Assembly: GCA_963920665.1 (NCBI GenBank)
Contig: OY987263.1
Location: forward strand, 34,956,547-35,020,546
Origin: Straminergon stramineum
Taxonomy: Eukaryota > Streptophyta > Bryopsida > Hypnales > Calliergonaceae
Length of the DNA: 64,000 bases
Reading direction: 5' to 3'
Shown here: positions 1 to 12,231 of the stretch, piece by piece
Layout of the letters: each line of letters begins with the position of its first letter
How positions within the stretch are numbered: the stretch's first letter is position 1
The notes under the pieces: model-generated
The model's input: the letters and a program-made list of their open reading frames with translations, nothing else
Databases searched by the model: none
What the model was told of the DNA's origin: nothing
Position numbers and translations under genes: made by a program

Positions 1-708
1 AACCACTCGTAAATATCTTTATGAATAGTGTGGTATCTGCAGCACAAACATTCAAAAATGAGCCGATAAACCCTAACGAACGATCGCCTTCATGAATAGC
101 GTGGTATCCACGGCAGACATACAAGTTCAGTCAATGAACCCTAACAACCACAAAAACGTCAGCGACTCTATCAAAACACGAGAAAGGCACATGAAACTAT
201 CAAATCAGTTCGAGAAAGCTCAAATTCTGAACCCGATTGAAGAACCCTACTTGTCACAAATTTGGCGCGGAGTGAGCCCCTCCTCCATAGCCTTAGTCTC
301 GGTGGCAGTCCCATACTCATCAGTTCCACACATGTAGATAATATTGTAACCCCGTCTCCGACAGTAACGAGCGTACACATCGGCACTCAACACACCTGCA
401 GGCGAATTCATCAAATTTTCAGCTCAATCCAATTTTGGGAATAAAATTAATTCTGCACAGCTAACTAGAGTTCAGAGCTCAAATTCTTGTGCCTATAGAC
501 AGAAACGAAGAGGAAGATCGCGACACAGACTAGGTGACTACGAAATCAAGCTAGAGTCAAATTGCTCACATCCGATTATGTTTCCCAAGTGCGGCACATT
601 GTTCACGTAAGGAAGGGCGCTTGTGACCATGATGTTGCGTTTCCCAGGCAGTGGCGCCCGCACAGCGCGAGGCTCTCGCACGGCATGGAAGCAATCCGGG
701 TTCCCCAT
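1..708 (-). CDS. Methionyl-tRNA synthetase, cytosolic type (5' part, continues past left edge)
   Basis: Charges tRNA-Met with methionine in the cytosol. Three coding exons are visible on the minus strand: 708-570, 395-251 and 36-1 (open). Splice sites are GT-AG: donor GTGAGC at 569, acceptor CTGCAG ending at 396, donor GTAGGG at 250, acceptor CTGCAG ending at 37. Joined phases are consistent (1, then 2). The product has a short N-terminal extension ending in PLPGKRN, then the Rossmann-fold start of class I synthetases, [18 protein letters not shown], where PHLGN is the HIGH-type ATP-binding signature. Next come [17 protein letters not shown] and [14 protein letters not shown], strongly conserved in plant and animal cytosolic MetRS. 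Exon 3 opens with [12 protein letters not shown]. The KMSKS loop and tRNA-binding domain would lie left of the window. I chose ATG at 708; no upstream in-frame ATG precedes it in the leader. No organellar transit peptide is seen. Confidence 0.93.
13..152 (-). repeat. 71-bp tandem duplication across the intron 2 / exon 3 border of the MetRS gene
   Basis: Positions about 17-83 and 87-152 align with a shift of 71 nt: ATGAATAGTGTGGTATC at 21 against ATGAATAGCGTGGTATC at 92, and both copies later share a ACCCTAAC block. Copy one contains the real exon 3 start. Copy two lies inside intron 2 and holds a decayed image of the exon start in which the acceptor AG reads GG on the minus strand. Confidence 0.8.
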
Positions 709-3700
709 TTTCGTTTCCAACGATGAAGGAGCGGCAAATGCCAACACTGAAAACAGAAAGTTTGCAAACGTAGGCAGGGACTCAGGGTTTATGAGTTCTG
801 GAATTAGGGTTTCCGAGAGCTCGTGTTCTCTGTCACGATCCCAGGGGTCTCGAACGTTTTCGAACTTTCGTCGAATTTTCGGAGTAAGATAAGAAAATAT
901 AATTACAGTGAACTCTTAATTTGTGCCGTGAATGGAAATGAAATTAAAATAATACTCAAACTTCTGAATGCTCAAAAATTTATATTTATCATTTTACTTT
1001 TACTTTTTTCCTTGAATTTGTTGTGAAGGATGAGTTGCTAGATTTACATTTATATTTTTACTCTTACTTTTTTCTAAAATTCATTATCAAGGTTTAGTTG
1101 CTAGATTTATATTTGATGCATATTCTCAATACATCTATTGGTTTACATATAGAAAGAAGATATGTGTAATGAAATTTAACAAATGCAAATGATGCATTTG
1201 CTTTCAAGAACCAATATATATAATTTTTTTTTAATGGAAAAATACTTGTTAAGGATTCCCATCTTTCCACCTATTGTGGAATAGTTGGATTTTGAAAGCT
1301 TTGGTATATCTTATGACCATTGAGTTTTTTTACCAAATAAGCCACCATGTTTTAGATGCTACCATATTGGAGCTCTAAGGTCAATTTGATATAGTGTACA
1401 AATTCAATTCAACATTGTATTTAACCAACCTTGCACTTTGATACTCTAGTGGATACACTAAATTGTCGCCTTGGTGAGTCATTATAATTATTTTATTGTC
1501 TTTGGAAACAAGATCACAATGGCAACATCAACACAATGCCCCCCATGCACCTAAGTTTACAAATTGGTTAACATTGTAGGTTGTTTTTTGAGTGGATAGT
1601 GAGGAAGGCATGTTGAGGCAATCAAATTATTTTTCAAAACCGAGTACCCCTCACTCTTGTATTTTTGAAAACGAAGTCGTTTGACAATCAATATCAGGAT
1701 CAACAGCAAGGAAGGGGGTGTTTTTATTTTTTTTCAAAAATGATCAATGGCTACTAATTTTTTGGGGGAGGGGGGGGGGGGCTAATTAATTGAGTAGGAA
1801 GTGGAGGTTGTCTTTTGAGTGGATAGTAGTATGCTAGAATTTGTTCGAATGATCTTTTTGCTCCTTAGTATGAAGGCAATAATAAGCATACATAGATTGA
1901 AGACACCTATTGCATCCTCACTAAATTTATAATTTTTTTTATCTTCTTTTTAAGATGGGCATAGGAGAGGTCCACTACTTCTTGGAGTGATTTCAATATT
2001 CTTTAAATATTCCTAAATTACTTTCTCATGTGATTCTACATACTTATGTCTTCCTACATTTATGCTAGGTTTACACCAAGGCCAAAGCAACCCCCCCTCT
2101 TGAAATATCAAAGCAAGGATTGGTAGAAAATTGGGCATTATCCAGAGTTGGGCCATTACCCTTTGGCCAAGGCCCATGCCATTTTTTATGGATGAGAAGT
2201 CTATTTGGAATCCTACATGGCCAAAGTAGATATTATTTTTCTGGTTTCTAGGAGCTTTTTTCTCGATTACCTCTTTGAGTTAGGCTTGACAAATTTATAG
2301 GAGACCATAGCAAGATAGAACTTTACAACCATAGATTTGTCTATTTAATAGATTTTGTGGTTGACAATATGAATTCCAATAAAAAAAAATAGTAATATAG
2401 CTCGGCTATGGTCTCTATTTGATTCATACCAAGCCCATGCAAAGTGTCATTACTATTTTCTATCTTGGCTTCTTACTTTGCATGGTCACATGACTCACAT
2501 CTAACAAAGTGGGGTCCTTGAGAGTGCTTCACATTGGTCTGACCTTGGTATAAACTAGCCATTAGAAGGGGTGGATAATGAAATGCTTTGTGTATTCTAT
2601 AGAGTAATATAATTCCATCAAGAAGAGATTGGTGACACTTGTACTTTGTTTGGCAAAAAATCACTCATACATCTTGCAAAATTGGTATATTTGTTATATT
2701 TTGCATAGTTCTTATACTAGAGTAAATTTCTCATTCTTAAAAACTCCTAGTTCATTGACATGGTTACAAGTAGGGATGAGATCTATTATGATCTAAGGGT
2801 TTAATTCTACATAAATAGACTAAATCATATTAGTGTCTATTATAAAGATTTTTCTAAAAAACACCCCTATTTCTTAAATTTGTTTGGTATATTATTTTCA
2901 TGTACCAAATTTTTTTTTAAAAATATGATAAAAAAATTGATATCAATTAAATATGATATTAAATGTTCATGCCAAAAATAATTTGCTTCATTTCAAAGAT
3001 ATATATAATGTGTACAAAGGAGATTAAAAACAAGAGTATTCATTACTTTTGTGGTAATTACAAGTAATATACTAATGGTTGTTGCAATAACATAGGACAT
3101 ACTATCATACTTTATTACCTACTTAGGCATTCAAGTGCTTAATATTTAATTAAAGTCCAAAAATAAAGTTAGACAATACTAAAATTTAATTTATACTATT
3201 TGGGCAACCATTCAAAATTGAACAAGGTGAAGGCATGTGGAAAAAATGAGATATTTCATTTATTGGTTTCGAAGAAGAGAAAAGGTTATTTGTTCATAAT
3301 AAGGATAGAATATTAAGACATGTTTACCATAAATGGCCAATACATTTTCCAAGAGAAGGATACTGTGATTCTTCCTCAATCAATTGCAATTTTCAAATAT
3401 TAGGCAAGACATAGGAATATTTTTTTAAAAATTATTATTACTCCATATTATTTTTTGCCAAAGTTGCTAAGAAGGTATAGAAGTCTTCTTTAAAATCAAT
3501 ACCTATTATAGACCATTTTTCAAATGCAAACTTCTCAAATCATGTCTAAGATTTATGGGTTGAGATACTAAAGAGATTTAGATAGAGGAAGCAATTGCAA
3601 AGGATCTCTAATAAATTTGCATTTTTGTTAATAGAAGTATTTGTTAATTAATTCAAACATAGAACAATCTACAATAAGATTGGAGTTATTTGCAAATATC

Positions 3701-3830
3701 ATATGAAGAGGGTATACAATTCGAAACTTTATACCAAAGATTGCACAGAACCTATGATTGGTGGAAAATCTTTTGTTTCCAAAAAGAAGAAAATACTACC
3801 GTATAATCAACGGTTAGGCTTGTAAGGGGC
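709..3830. other. Intergenic region between MetRS and CASP
   Basis: The first 200 bases form the probable leader and promoter side of the minus-strand MetRS gene; no TATA element could be fixed. From about 1000 the sequence is AT-rich, with no reading frame above about 63 codons and no recognised coding domain. It contains a G-run at 1764-1781 and one copy of a dispersed repeat at about 3110-3425 (listed separately). Nothing else can be assigned. Confidence 0.6.
3110..3425 (+). repeat. Dispersed repeat, copy 1 (second copy near 39480)
   Basis: Aligns in direct orientation with about 39480-39790. Shared blocks include GGTTATTTGTTCATAA, CATAAATGGCCAA and CAAATATTAGGCAAGA, in the same order and spacing, at roughly three-quarters identity by eye. 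There is no open frame and no recognisable ends, so this is a relic of an interspersed repeat of unknown class. Confidence 0.7.
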
Positions 3831-4695
3831 TCTCAGTTTGGTGACAGATTTTAGGAAGTGATATTACAGAAAGTGATATTAGAGAGGTCAGGCCTCTATC
3901 ATTCATCCCTCCAAGACTTCCGTTCTGTCATTCATCCCTCCCCGGACAGACTTCACAAATACTTTATTCATTCCTTAGTAGTCTCACTCATCGTGCTATG
4001 GGACTCTGCTGTCGCGAAGCCCTAGTCTTCGTTGTTGTCCCTGTTCGTTGTTGCTCCTGCTCTTGCCCCTGCTCCTCCATTTACTCTATCCCTGCCTGCG
4101 CGATCCTGCCCTCCGACTGCAGCATTTTCTCCCATTATTGACCCTCGAAATTCCGCTCGTTTCGAATCCCTACTCTACGTAATTGGCGCGCAATTGCATC
4201 CAGTGCATGTTCTCTTTCTTACGCGAAGATGCGCGGTCTGTAGCTACGATCTGTTTGTCCTCGGAATTGTGAGCTTTGCACTTATTTAGTTCTTTCAATG
4301 TTTTATTTTTTGTTGAAAATGTGAATCTGGCAGTCAATATTTTCTGTGGTGTCTTGTTTTCTGTTTTGATTGGTTGGATTGAATGATCAATCGATCGAGC
4401 TTCAATCAGGAAGTTAGGGAGTCTTCTCTTGAGTAAATTTTTTTTCTTGAGGTTGTAGTCATGTAACTTGAGTAGTTGATCGTTTGTTTCTTCGTACTTG
4501 CCCTTTGGCTTCTCTTAAAGCTCAGTTCCTTTGGTTTGATTCGGATAGGTGGCTGTAAATCTCAAGTGCAACTTCGATCGTTTGTATTGTAACAGAATTC
4601 AAAATTACGCATACTTGAAAATTTTCAGAGCGATCAGCTTGGGTCTGGCCTGCATGATCACTTAAGGAGATTGATATCCCTATATCACGAGCACC
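3831..4695 (+). promoter_or_regulatory. Upstream region and leader of the CASP gene, possible 5' UTR intron
   Basis: GC content rises here compared with the flanks, as expected at a promoter and leader. Two short direct repeats sit at the start: AGTGATATTA at about 3858 and 3875, and CATTCATCCCTCC at about 3901 and 3932. A possible leader intron runs from a GTGAGC donor at 4269 to a TTTTCAG acceptor at 4628; this is inference only. An 85-codon frame at 4032-4289 matches no known family and is more likely leader sequence, or an upstream ORF if transcribed. Confidence 0.4.
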
Positions 4696-7600
4696 ATGGA
4701 ACCAGATGAAGTCGCGAGCGAAGGCGGAGTGGAGAAAGAGATACCGCAAGTCTTTCGGCTGCCTTCGTTTAATTCCGCCTCTCCGATCTCGCGTGTGCTC
4801 ACATTCTGGAAAGGTGAGCTCTTAAACTTTTGGTTTAACCCTTTGGTTGCACTGTTCGAAAATGTGACGTCTGTACATGAAAATAACGATCGGAATGCCA
4901 AGTGATAGTTGATTTAGTGGGATTTCAACTAAGGATGCAGTTGGATCTCTAGTGCGTCGGAGAAAATGTTACTCAGAGTTGTCAAATTTGATTAGTCCAG
5001 GGAATCGTTTGTTCTGTAGTCTGGAGGGCAGCTAGTTTGAGGGCAGATTATTCTTTGCCTTTGACTCAACTGAACAATCCGGTTCTTTTAATCAGATCAA
5101 TAAATTAGACTGAAAGCCAGAAGTGACGGACTGAACTATCATTTTCCTCTCTCATGTAGTATCACTTATCTTGTCAATTAGAATCTTCGTCACTGAGACC
5201 TTTGTACCAATACCTCTGGAATTGTTTGTGTGGACATTGAACCTGTGAGAACTGAGAAGGGCAGGCGCTTGCAGTAATGATTAGGTGCACATAAGACTGC
5301 TGAGAAATATCACTTGCAAAGTAATTTGATAGATTTACTTCTGAGAGCATTTTATTCATTAATTGGTTATTGATTAAGAAGAAGAAACTGCAGCGACTGG
5401 ATTCAATTTCTGCATTTCGACCCTACCATATTCGTGTGTTAGACTTCAAGTTTGAGAGCAAAGAAGTATTCATTCTTTGGAAGAATGTTGCAGATTTTGA
5501 TTTAGAAACATGGAGGGCAAAGTTGGATGAGCAAGGCTTGAGGATTGGGGACAACCAGGAGAATAGCCTCAAAAACCGCCGCAAGCTTGCGGAGAGCACT
5601 CGGGGTAAGTCTGTTTTGGATTCTTCGGTGGGAACTGCTTCATCTTCATGCTATCTATGCAACTTTTTCGTTATGTGATTATCTCACACTGTTGGAGTTG
5701 GAACCAGATTTTAAGAAGGCATCGAACGATGAAAAAGTCAAGGCTTTTCCATCTTTGTTGAAGGGGTACCAGGAGGAGGTGGACAATCTCACAAAGAGAG
5801 CAAAATTTGGAGAAAATGCTTTTCTTAACATATACCAGAAGCTTTATGAGGCTCCTGATCCTGTTCCGGCTCTCTCTTCTGGCGCTGTAAGCAACTCATT
5901 TCTTCCACCTCTTTTCAGTTACTTGATTGGGCTGATAACATAATTCAATTCAGATGTGATGAGTCAGTAGTTAATGCAACCTGTCTGTAGAGAAGAGGAT
6001 ATTTGAGAAATGGTCACATATGCATTGGGTTGCTTGGCCTCGTTGTCAAGGGAATTGATTTGCATCTCATAATATTGGAGGTAGATACCCTTGTACAGAA
6101 AATTTAAGCTCAGAGAACAAAAGAACTTTTCGATTTTAGCATTTGAAGATTTATTTCACTTACGCTCCAATACCAGGAATATGCCTGAACAAGCATGACT
6201 ACCATGCAATACTTTGTGATCACAGTAACTCTGATGTGTCATGTTGTTTGCTTCTAATCGTGATTTTAATGGTCTTGTTTATTTCTCGACTATCTCTAAT
6301 TGCACGTACTTTGCTTTCTAGGACTTGGCAACAAGATTGACAGAGTTTGAGTTTGAGAATCGGAAAATGAAGCAAGAGCTGGAGGAGTATCGCTCAGAAG
6401 CGGCTCATCTCAAGAATCAACAGGCTACAGTGCGACGTCTGGAAGAGCGAAATCGTTTGCTAGAACAACAGGTTGGTTTATGAGTTTAAATCTTTCAGGT
6501 TTCTTTACTCCATCAAGATGTGAACGACTTTCCTCTTTCACATGGAAACCACATGCTGTATGCCTAAACCCCGTTTAGCACAGTATCGGTGTGTTATATT
6601 CATCTGTCATCACTGTAATGTCGATTCTGTACATTGATTGACCTTATATTATTGAACGATGAGGTTATGCTACGTTACCTTTTTACTACAGATGGAGGAG
6701 AAGGTGAAGGAGATCGTGGAGATGAAGCAGCGTAGTCTGGCAGAAGAAAGCCAGAAGAACGTCGAAATTCTCAGAGAGAGGTAATATGATGAGATTGTTT
6801 TCAAATAACATGTACTGCAGCTTGACGATTGTGATCTTTGTCAGCTATATGTAGTAAGCCTGTAGCTTCCCTAGCTTTATGAAAAGCAATCAATATTCCC
6901 AGAGGCCACACATGTTATGTGTTAGAAAAGACGAGAGTTTTGTGAGGATCATGAGGTCGGGACAACTTTGCGATCACGAGGTCATCATCGACGAGTATCG
7001 CAGTTGCCGAGGACCCTATTTTTCCACATGGCATCGGAACTGGCGTTGTTTCAAATCCTCAGACATCGAATTTCCTTCTGGCTTTTGGTTACAGGGAGAA
7101 TTTTCTACAAGATCAGCTGCGGGCAGCTAAGGAGAGTGTGCAGAACATGCAGCGACTTCACGAGTATGGGCAGACCCAGTTGTTTAATCTACATACTCAA
7201 TCTGGTAGGTTTAAAAGCTGTGCGTGGTTGTGACTTTGCCGTAACATGCTTTTGAGATATTTTCACTGGTATAACCTCGGACATCGATTGCCAACATCAG
7301 CGACTGGTATTCTGTTGCAGAGGAGATTAGCGCAGCCAAACAGTCAGAGCTGAATCTCTTGACGGATGAAGTGGATCGAGCTCAGGGCCGTCTCATGAGT
7401 CTGGAGAGAGAAAAGGTTTAATTTCTATTCGCATCACAATCTTTTAGTTAAGAAATGGATAATGTGGAGACAACTGTTTCATGATTCTTTGAGGTGCTAA
7501 TACAAATTATACATGCATGGGGGATTCTGATGTGAGGAAATTCGAATGGCAGGAACAATTGCGATCAGAATTGCAAGCAGTAAACAGCCAAGAGGCCCAC

Positions 7601-10600
7601 CTGCAGGAGCGGTAAATTTCCTCTCTTTTTTTCTGCTGCTCTCTTTGTTACTACGTAGTGCTACTTGTGTTCTTTCTCATGTCTGGTTGCACTCATGTCT
7701 ATCTACCAGAATGCGTGCAATCATATGTTTCACTACCTGATGGCTGAAATTTAACAATTTGAGCAGGAAGAACATTCCTTACATGTTTTTATTAAAAGTC
7801 ATTAGGATGATCTGCCGAGCCCAGCCCGTATACAAAGATTTGGAAGCAGCGAAGAAAGTGTTTTCGTCTAATTCATGTCTCTCATTCATAGGCTGAACGA
7901 GGAGGCTAGTAGTAATCTGGAGGCTTCTCTGTCCGCGAAGGAGAAGCTAATCTCCGAGCTTCATGATGAATTGCACAAGATTGAGGGAACTTTGGGTAAC
8001 GAACGTGAAGAGCATCTTGCCGAAGTGAAAAAATTAAATGCCTTCCTCAATGAGAAGGCAAGAGTACCTCCGCTTTCTCTCTTTCTGCTTATCCTAATGA
8101 CCTAGTTTCTACTCCCAGTTTTGTATGTCCCATACTTCATTATGTGACAGCTTGAACTTCTTTATTTTTTGAATTTTGAAAGGTTTGATGTACTCTGACT
8201 AGATGATTTGAGTATATGGGGAGACAGGATGTTGTCCTTCAAGAGCTCCAAAAAGAGATAAGTGAACGGCCAACTGCAAAGCAAGTGGAGGACTTACGTA
8301 AGCAAGTCAAAATTTTGCAGGTCGCTTCCCACCATTGAATGTGTTTTGCACATTAATTTGTTGCAATCTATGTAATTGTCAATCTATGTGTTTTGTGATA
8401 GTGATTCGCTCTGTTATGTTTCGAGTTGTTGCAGGGTAATTAACATATTCTCCCGTTGTTGGATCCATAAAATTTTCTTATATTGATGTAGCATATAGTG
8501 CATTTCTCTTGGTGCAGGCAGTGGGATACAATTCTGTCGAGGCAGAAGACTGGGAAATTGCAACTCGTGGGGAGGACATTGGGAAACTTGAAACTTTGTT
8601 ACTCGACAAGAATCGCAAGATGGAGCATGAACTTACCCAAGTAAAGGTGAGACCTTGAAGTGCAAAACTTAATAGACATGTCCATTTTTTCTGATATGTT
8701 GTGCTGTAAGTTACATGTTATATTCCTAATTACTTGATCCGAGTATTACCTTCACTTGTTTGCCCTCCTCACTCAAATGTTAGCCGTGCGAATCTCATTT
8801 TTGCAATGAGTGATTTTGATAGGTACAATTGTCAGAGCGGATAGAGACAGCATTAGCTTCTGAAGCAAATATCAGAGAACTTGAGGCCAAGGTGACACAA
8901 CAGAAGGCGCTCATTGTGAAGCTGGAAGAGGACATTCTTAAGGTTGGTCTTCCAGCAGCCCCTTCAGAATGGTTGAATTCTCTTTATTGTGTGCAAACGT
9001 ATCCCAAAAGACGATTGTCCTTTTGGGGAAGTGATCGACTGAATGTGTGTTTAGTAATGTTTGTACGTTCTCTGAATGTAGGGCTATGGACCATCACATG
9101 ACCGTCGGCCTACCAAACATTCAGATGACTGGGACTTACCAGATTCAGGCGTCAACGACTCATTAGAGGTAAGCTTAGTTTGCTCACACAGAAGCCCATA
9201 TCTCAGATGTTTTTCCAAGTAATGGGATATGCTGTTCTGAAGCTGAGCAAACTTCAGAGAACGTCACTGAACTTGGTTATTACAAACTTGGTTTTGTGCA
9301 TTATTCTGGACATTTCCACTAACTTCTGCTCATTTCTGTCAGTTCTCCCACTTGTAGTGAGCCTTAAGTGGTCATATTCTCCTGATAATCCTCCTGTTTT
9401 ATGGGGTCGTGCAGCAGAGTGGAGCTCCGAAGGGAGCAGGTGATGAGGACCAGAACTCCATGTTGCTGGTTATTTGCAGCCAGCGTGACCGATTTAGGCA
9501 ACGCCTGCGAGAAACAGAGGAGGTAAACTTCTTTCTTCTTTCCATTCCATCTTAGTACACCTGGTCGACTGGCTGTTCTTAGTTTCCTGAAATATCTTAT
9601 TTGAATCAAATCGTTTCTCTTCGTAAACTAATGTTCGTGAGCGTCCCTAAATCTATATCCTCATTGATTTTATCTTACAGACAAGAATGACTAAATAATG
9701 ATGCAGGAGCTGAGGGTTTCAAGGGATAGGTGTCAAGCGCTGACTGCAGAGCTGGAACGCAGCAAAGCTGATAACATCAAACTCTATGAGAAGATGCGGT
9801 TTGTACAGGATTATACAAATGATCGTCCTGTCTCCCGAAACAAGAAGGTGATCTTCTCCTTAGCTCATTCAATTTTCCTGCTTTCCATTTCCAGGGCACA
9901 GTCGTATTCATTACCCCTTGTAACTTCTATGACTTCACTGACTAAGCTGCAATGTCCTCAGAACATTGAAATAGAACTCTTTTAATTTGGTAGATCCTTT
10001 GATACACACAGAAGGATATCTGTTCATGAATTGCTGAATCCATAAAACTTATACCTGTCTATCAGCGTGGGGAGGATTTGGAATTCGGAATGGGAGGTGA
10101 TGTGGAGAGCAAATATAAGAAGATGTATGAAGATGATATCAATCCGTTCACAGCGTTTTCAAAGAAGGTTGGTACACATTTGGTGATGAGCAATCACAAG
10201 TCCCACTTTCACCTTGGGTTTGCTTAATAACAGCGTGTTTTCACTTCTTATGCATCTGTTAGTGCTCATGTGAGATTTGTGGCTTTGTGTGTACTGATCT
10301 CATTGTACCCAGTCTCAGAGTAGTGAAGATGTTTTGACTCAGGATGTGAACTTACGATCATGACACTGATTCCGTCGTTGTATTATCTGTATTCATATGA
10401 TGAAAATAGGAGAAGGAGCGGAGATACAAGGAGCTTGGACTTCGAGACAAGATCACGCTTACCAGTGGCCGCTTCGTTCTAGGCAACAAGTAAAATCTAT
10501 TATGCTTTCATTTGGTTTTTTGCCCTGTAGTTTACAAGTTGGATGGATGAATCACGGCTTTTTGAATTTCTGAGAGAATTTATGGAATCTTTTGATTGGC

Positions 10601-11067
10601 AGATATGCTCGGACGTTTATTTTCTTCTACTCTATTGCTCTTCATTTGCTCGTTTTCTCAAGTATGTACCGCTTTTCAAGCTTAAGTCACAGGTGTGTTT
10701 CGAACCTTCTCCTCGCTGTACTTGGTGTTTATACTCCGTGTAAATATATCTCGACATTTTGCATTCGGGCGATAATTCACATTTTGCAATAGTTACCGAA
10801 AGTCTTCTTTGACACCAAATAATTTTTTCCTTGAAGTGACTTATCCTTTAATTCATAGTAGGACGAATACAGGGATTTCCTCCTTCACTGTCACTCACTC
10901 CTTGTGACTGCCACAGGGTCAGCTTTGCCCTACATGAAGGCTAACTCTACTGTTGTTGAATGTCGTTGTTTTCTAACAGTGATATAAAATCCCGAGAGCT
11001 GGAGTACAAGATGGCGGCAGTTGAGAATATCAAAGACTTCTTGACAGTTAATGGGACCTTGGGGTGA
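4696..11067 (+). CDS. CASP: CASP-like Golgi coiled-coil membrane protein, 19 exons, 704 aa
   Basis: Plant CASP is a tail-anchored golgin that tethers at the Golgi and in COPII/intra-Golgi traffic. Coding exons: 4696-4813, 5494-5604, 5708-5886, 6322-6471, 6692-6780, 7095-7204, 7321-7415, 7553-7611, 7892-8057, 8228-8320, 8518-8646, 8823-8942, 9082-9168, 9415-9522, 9707-9847, 10066-10167, 10410-10489, 10603-10692, 10980-11067. They total 2115 nt with all phases agreeing. Family-specific blocks are LDEQGLRIGDNQENS, NRRKLAEST, LLKGYQEEVDNLTKRAKFG, YQKLYEAPDPVPAL, KILQAVGYNSVEAEDW, CSQRDRFRQRLRETEEE and YEDDINPFTAFSKKE. Most of residues 40-620 is heptad-rich, coiled-coil sequence. A C-terminal membrane anchor spans about residues 650-668 and holds the Tyr (655) and His (660) typical of CASP and giantin anchors, followed by a lumenal tail of about 35 residues. 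ATG 4696 lies in a good context (CACCATGG). The length is close to that of the Arabidopsis protein (just under 700 aa). The homeodomain found in the animal CUX1 product of the same locus is absent, as in all plants. Confidence 0.95.
8058..8227 (+). other. GC-AG intron 9 of the CASP gene
   Basis: Exon 9 ends with codons for LNAFLNEK and is followed by GCAAGA rather than a GT donor; the acceptor is GACAG before GATGTT. Splicing at AAG/GC joins NEK directly to DVVLQELQ in frame, matching the family, which has no residues between these blocks. AAG|GCAAG fits the strong consensus required by GC donors. The alternative GT at 8064 (AGA|GTACCT) is weaker and would add Ala-Arg. Confidence 0.8.
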
Positions 11068-12190
11068 AGCTTATTGTTGTTTTTGCCTTGCTATACCGTA
11101 GTTTTGTCCACAGCTAGAGGCTCTTAGGAATGAAATCACGGCTTTTTTTTTCTGGCTACACTTTGGCGAGACGACCCCTCGATATTGTAGAGTTTTTTAG
11201 TACCCTCGTACCAAACGTGTCGCCCCAAAAACAAACCTTGCTTAGGATAGTGTGTGTAGCTGACAGTAAATAAATGTTTACGTCCTCTTTCAAGGATTGA
11301 TCACCGAAAGGATGTGTTGAAAGCCTGGTCATGGAGAATGAGAAATTTGGAACCAACCGGAGTTATTTTTTCTCGTCACTCGTGAATTAACCTAAGTTAT
11401 CCACGTTCTTGGACTAATTTCTGAAAAGATATGCATATCAAGATTTATTCTCGAAGGGATATGTTACCGATACTCTTTGGGTTAAGTAGGGAATAAGGCA
11501 ACTCTTACGAATCCTATGCTATGACTAAAATTAGCTTCATTGAAATTTATTTTTTAAAGAATTAACCTTAACAGTTGTGAAATTTTTTATGAGTAATTAG
11601 TTTGAACCCATGTCGGATACTAGCATTAAGTAAAGTGCTCTCGTGCATAGGGAATAAAAGTGAAAGTTAAATTAAAATAAAATAATAATGTGTACTTTGT
11701 TATACACATAGGATATACAATGACTCATGAAATTCAGTCATTGTTAGTGACATTTGTATTCAAAAGGCCATAGCACCAGAATGAGTGAAGAAAATAGAAA
11801 AGTGTGAATAGAAAAGTTTTATATGAGGTACACCACATTTCTAAAAAAATTTGAAGCAAAATGTAATCAAAGTTTAGAACTTAATGAATCTCAGTTTTGG
11901 CCTACTTTCTAGAACTACTAAAGCAAATTTTAAAATTGTTTTTTCAATACCACAAAATTAGTCATATACTTTGGTATGTCTTTAGACATTCTATAATCCC
12001 CACTTTTAGTGAAATTACCAAAATTATCCTTAATATATTTGAAAATTATTTAGAACTTTAAAAGTACATTTTAGTACTTACATAAATGGAATTTGAAGAC
12101 TTTAGATTGAATCAATAGTATAGGATATTCATAGCAATCCTAAAGAATCTATGAGTTGCCTATAAGCTATTGTTAGATTGAAGTTGCTAT
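11068..12190. other. CASP 3' region and AT-rich intergenic DNA
   Basis: The first few hundred bases are probably the CASP 3' UTR and still have gene-like composition up to about 11500. After that the sequence is AT-rich with no frame worth calling and no repeat that I could match elsewhere in the window. Confidence 0.5.
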
Positions 12191-12191
12191 G

Positions 12192-12192
<1 letters not shown>

Positions 12193-12228
<36 letters not shown>
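12193..12228. repeat. (TA)n microsatellite
   Basis: An uninterrupted TA dinucleotide run of about 36 nt. It ends exactly where the first unit of the following tandem array begins. Confidence 0.95.

Positions 12229-12231
<3 letters not shown>

Noticed and set aside
711..747. A longer MetRS N-terminus starting upstream at 747
   Set aside because: The codon at 747-745 is GTG, not ATG; the first in-frame ATG is at 708.
4032..4289. An 85-codon frame before CASP
   Set aside because: Pro/Ala/Leu-rich with no family; it lies in the expected leader and lacks its own splice or promoter support.
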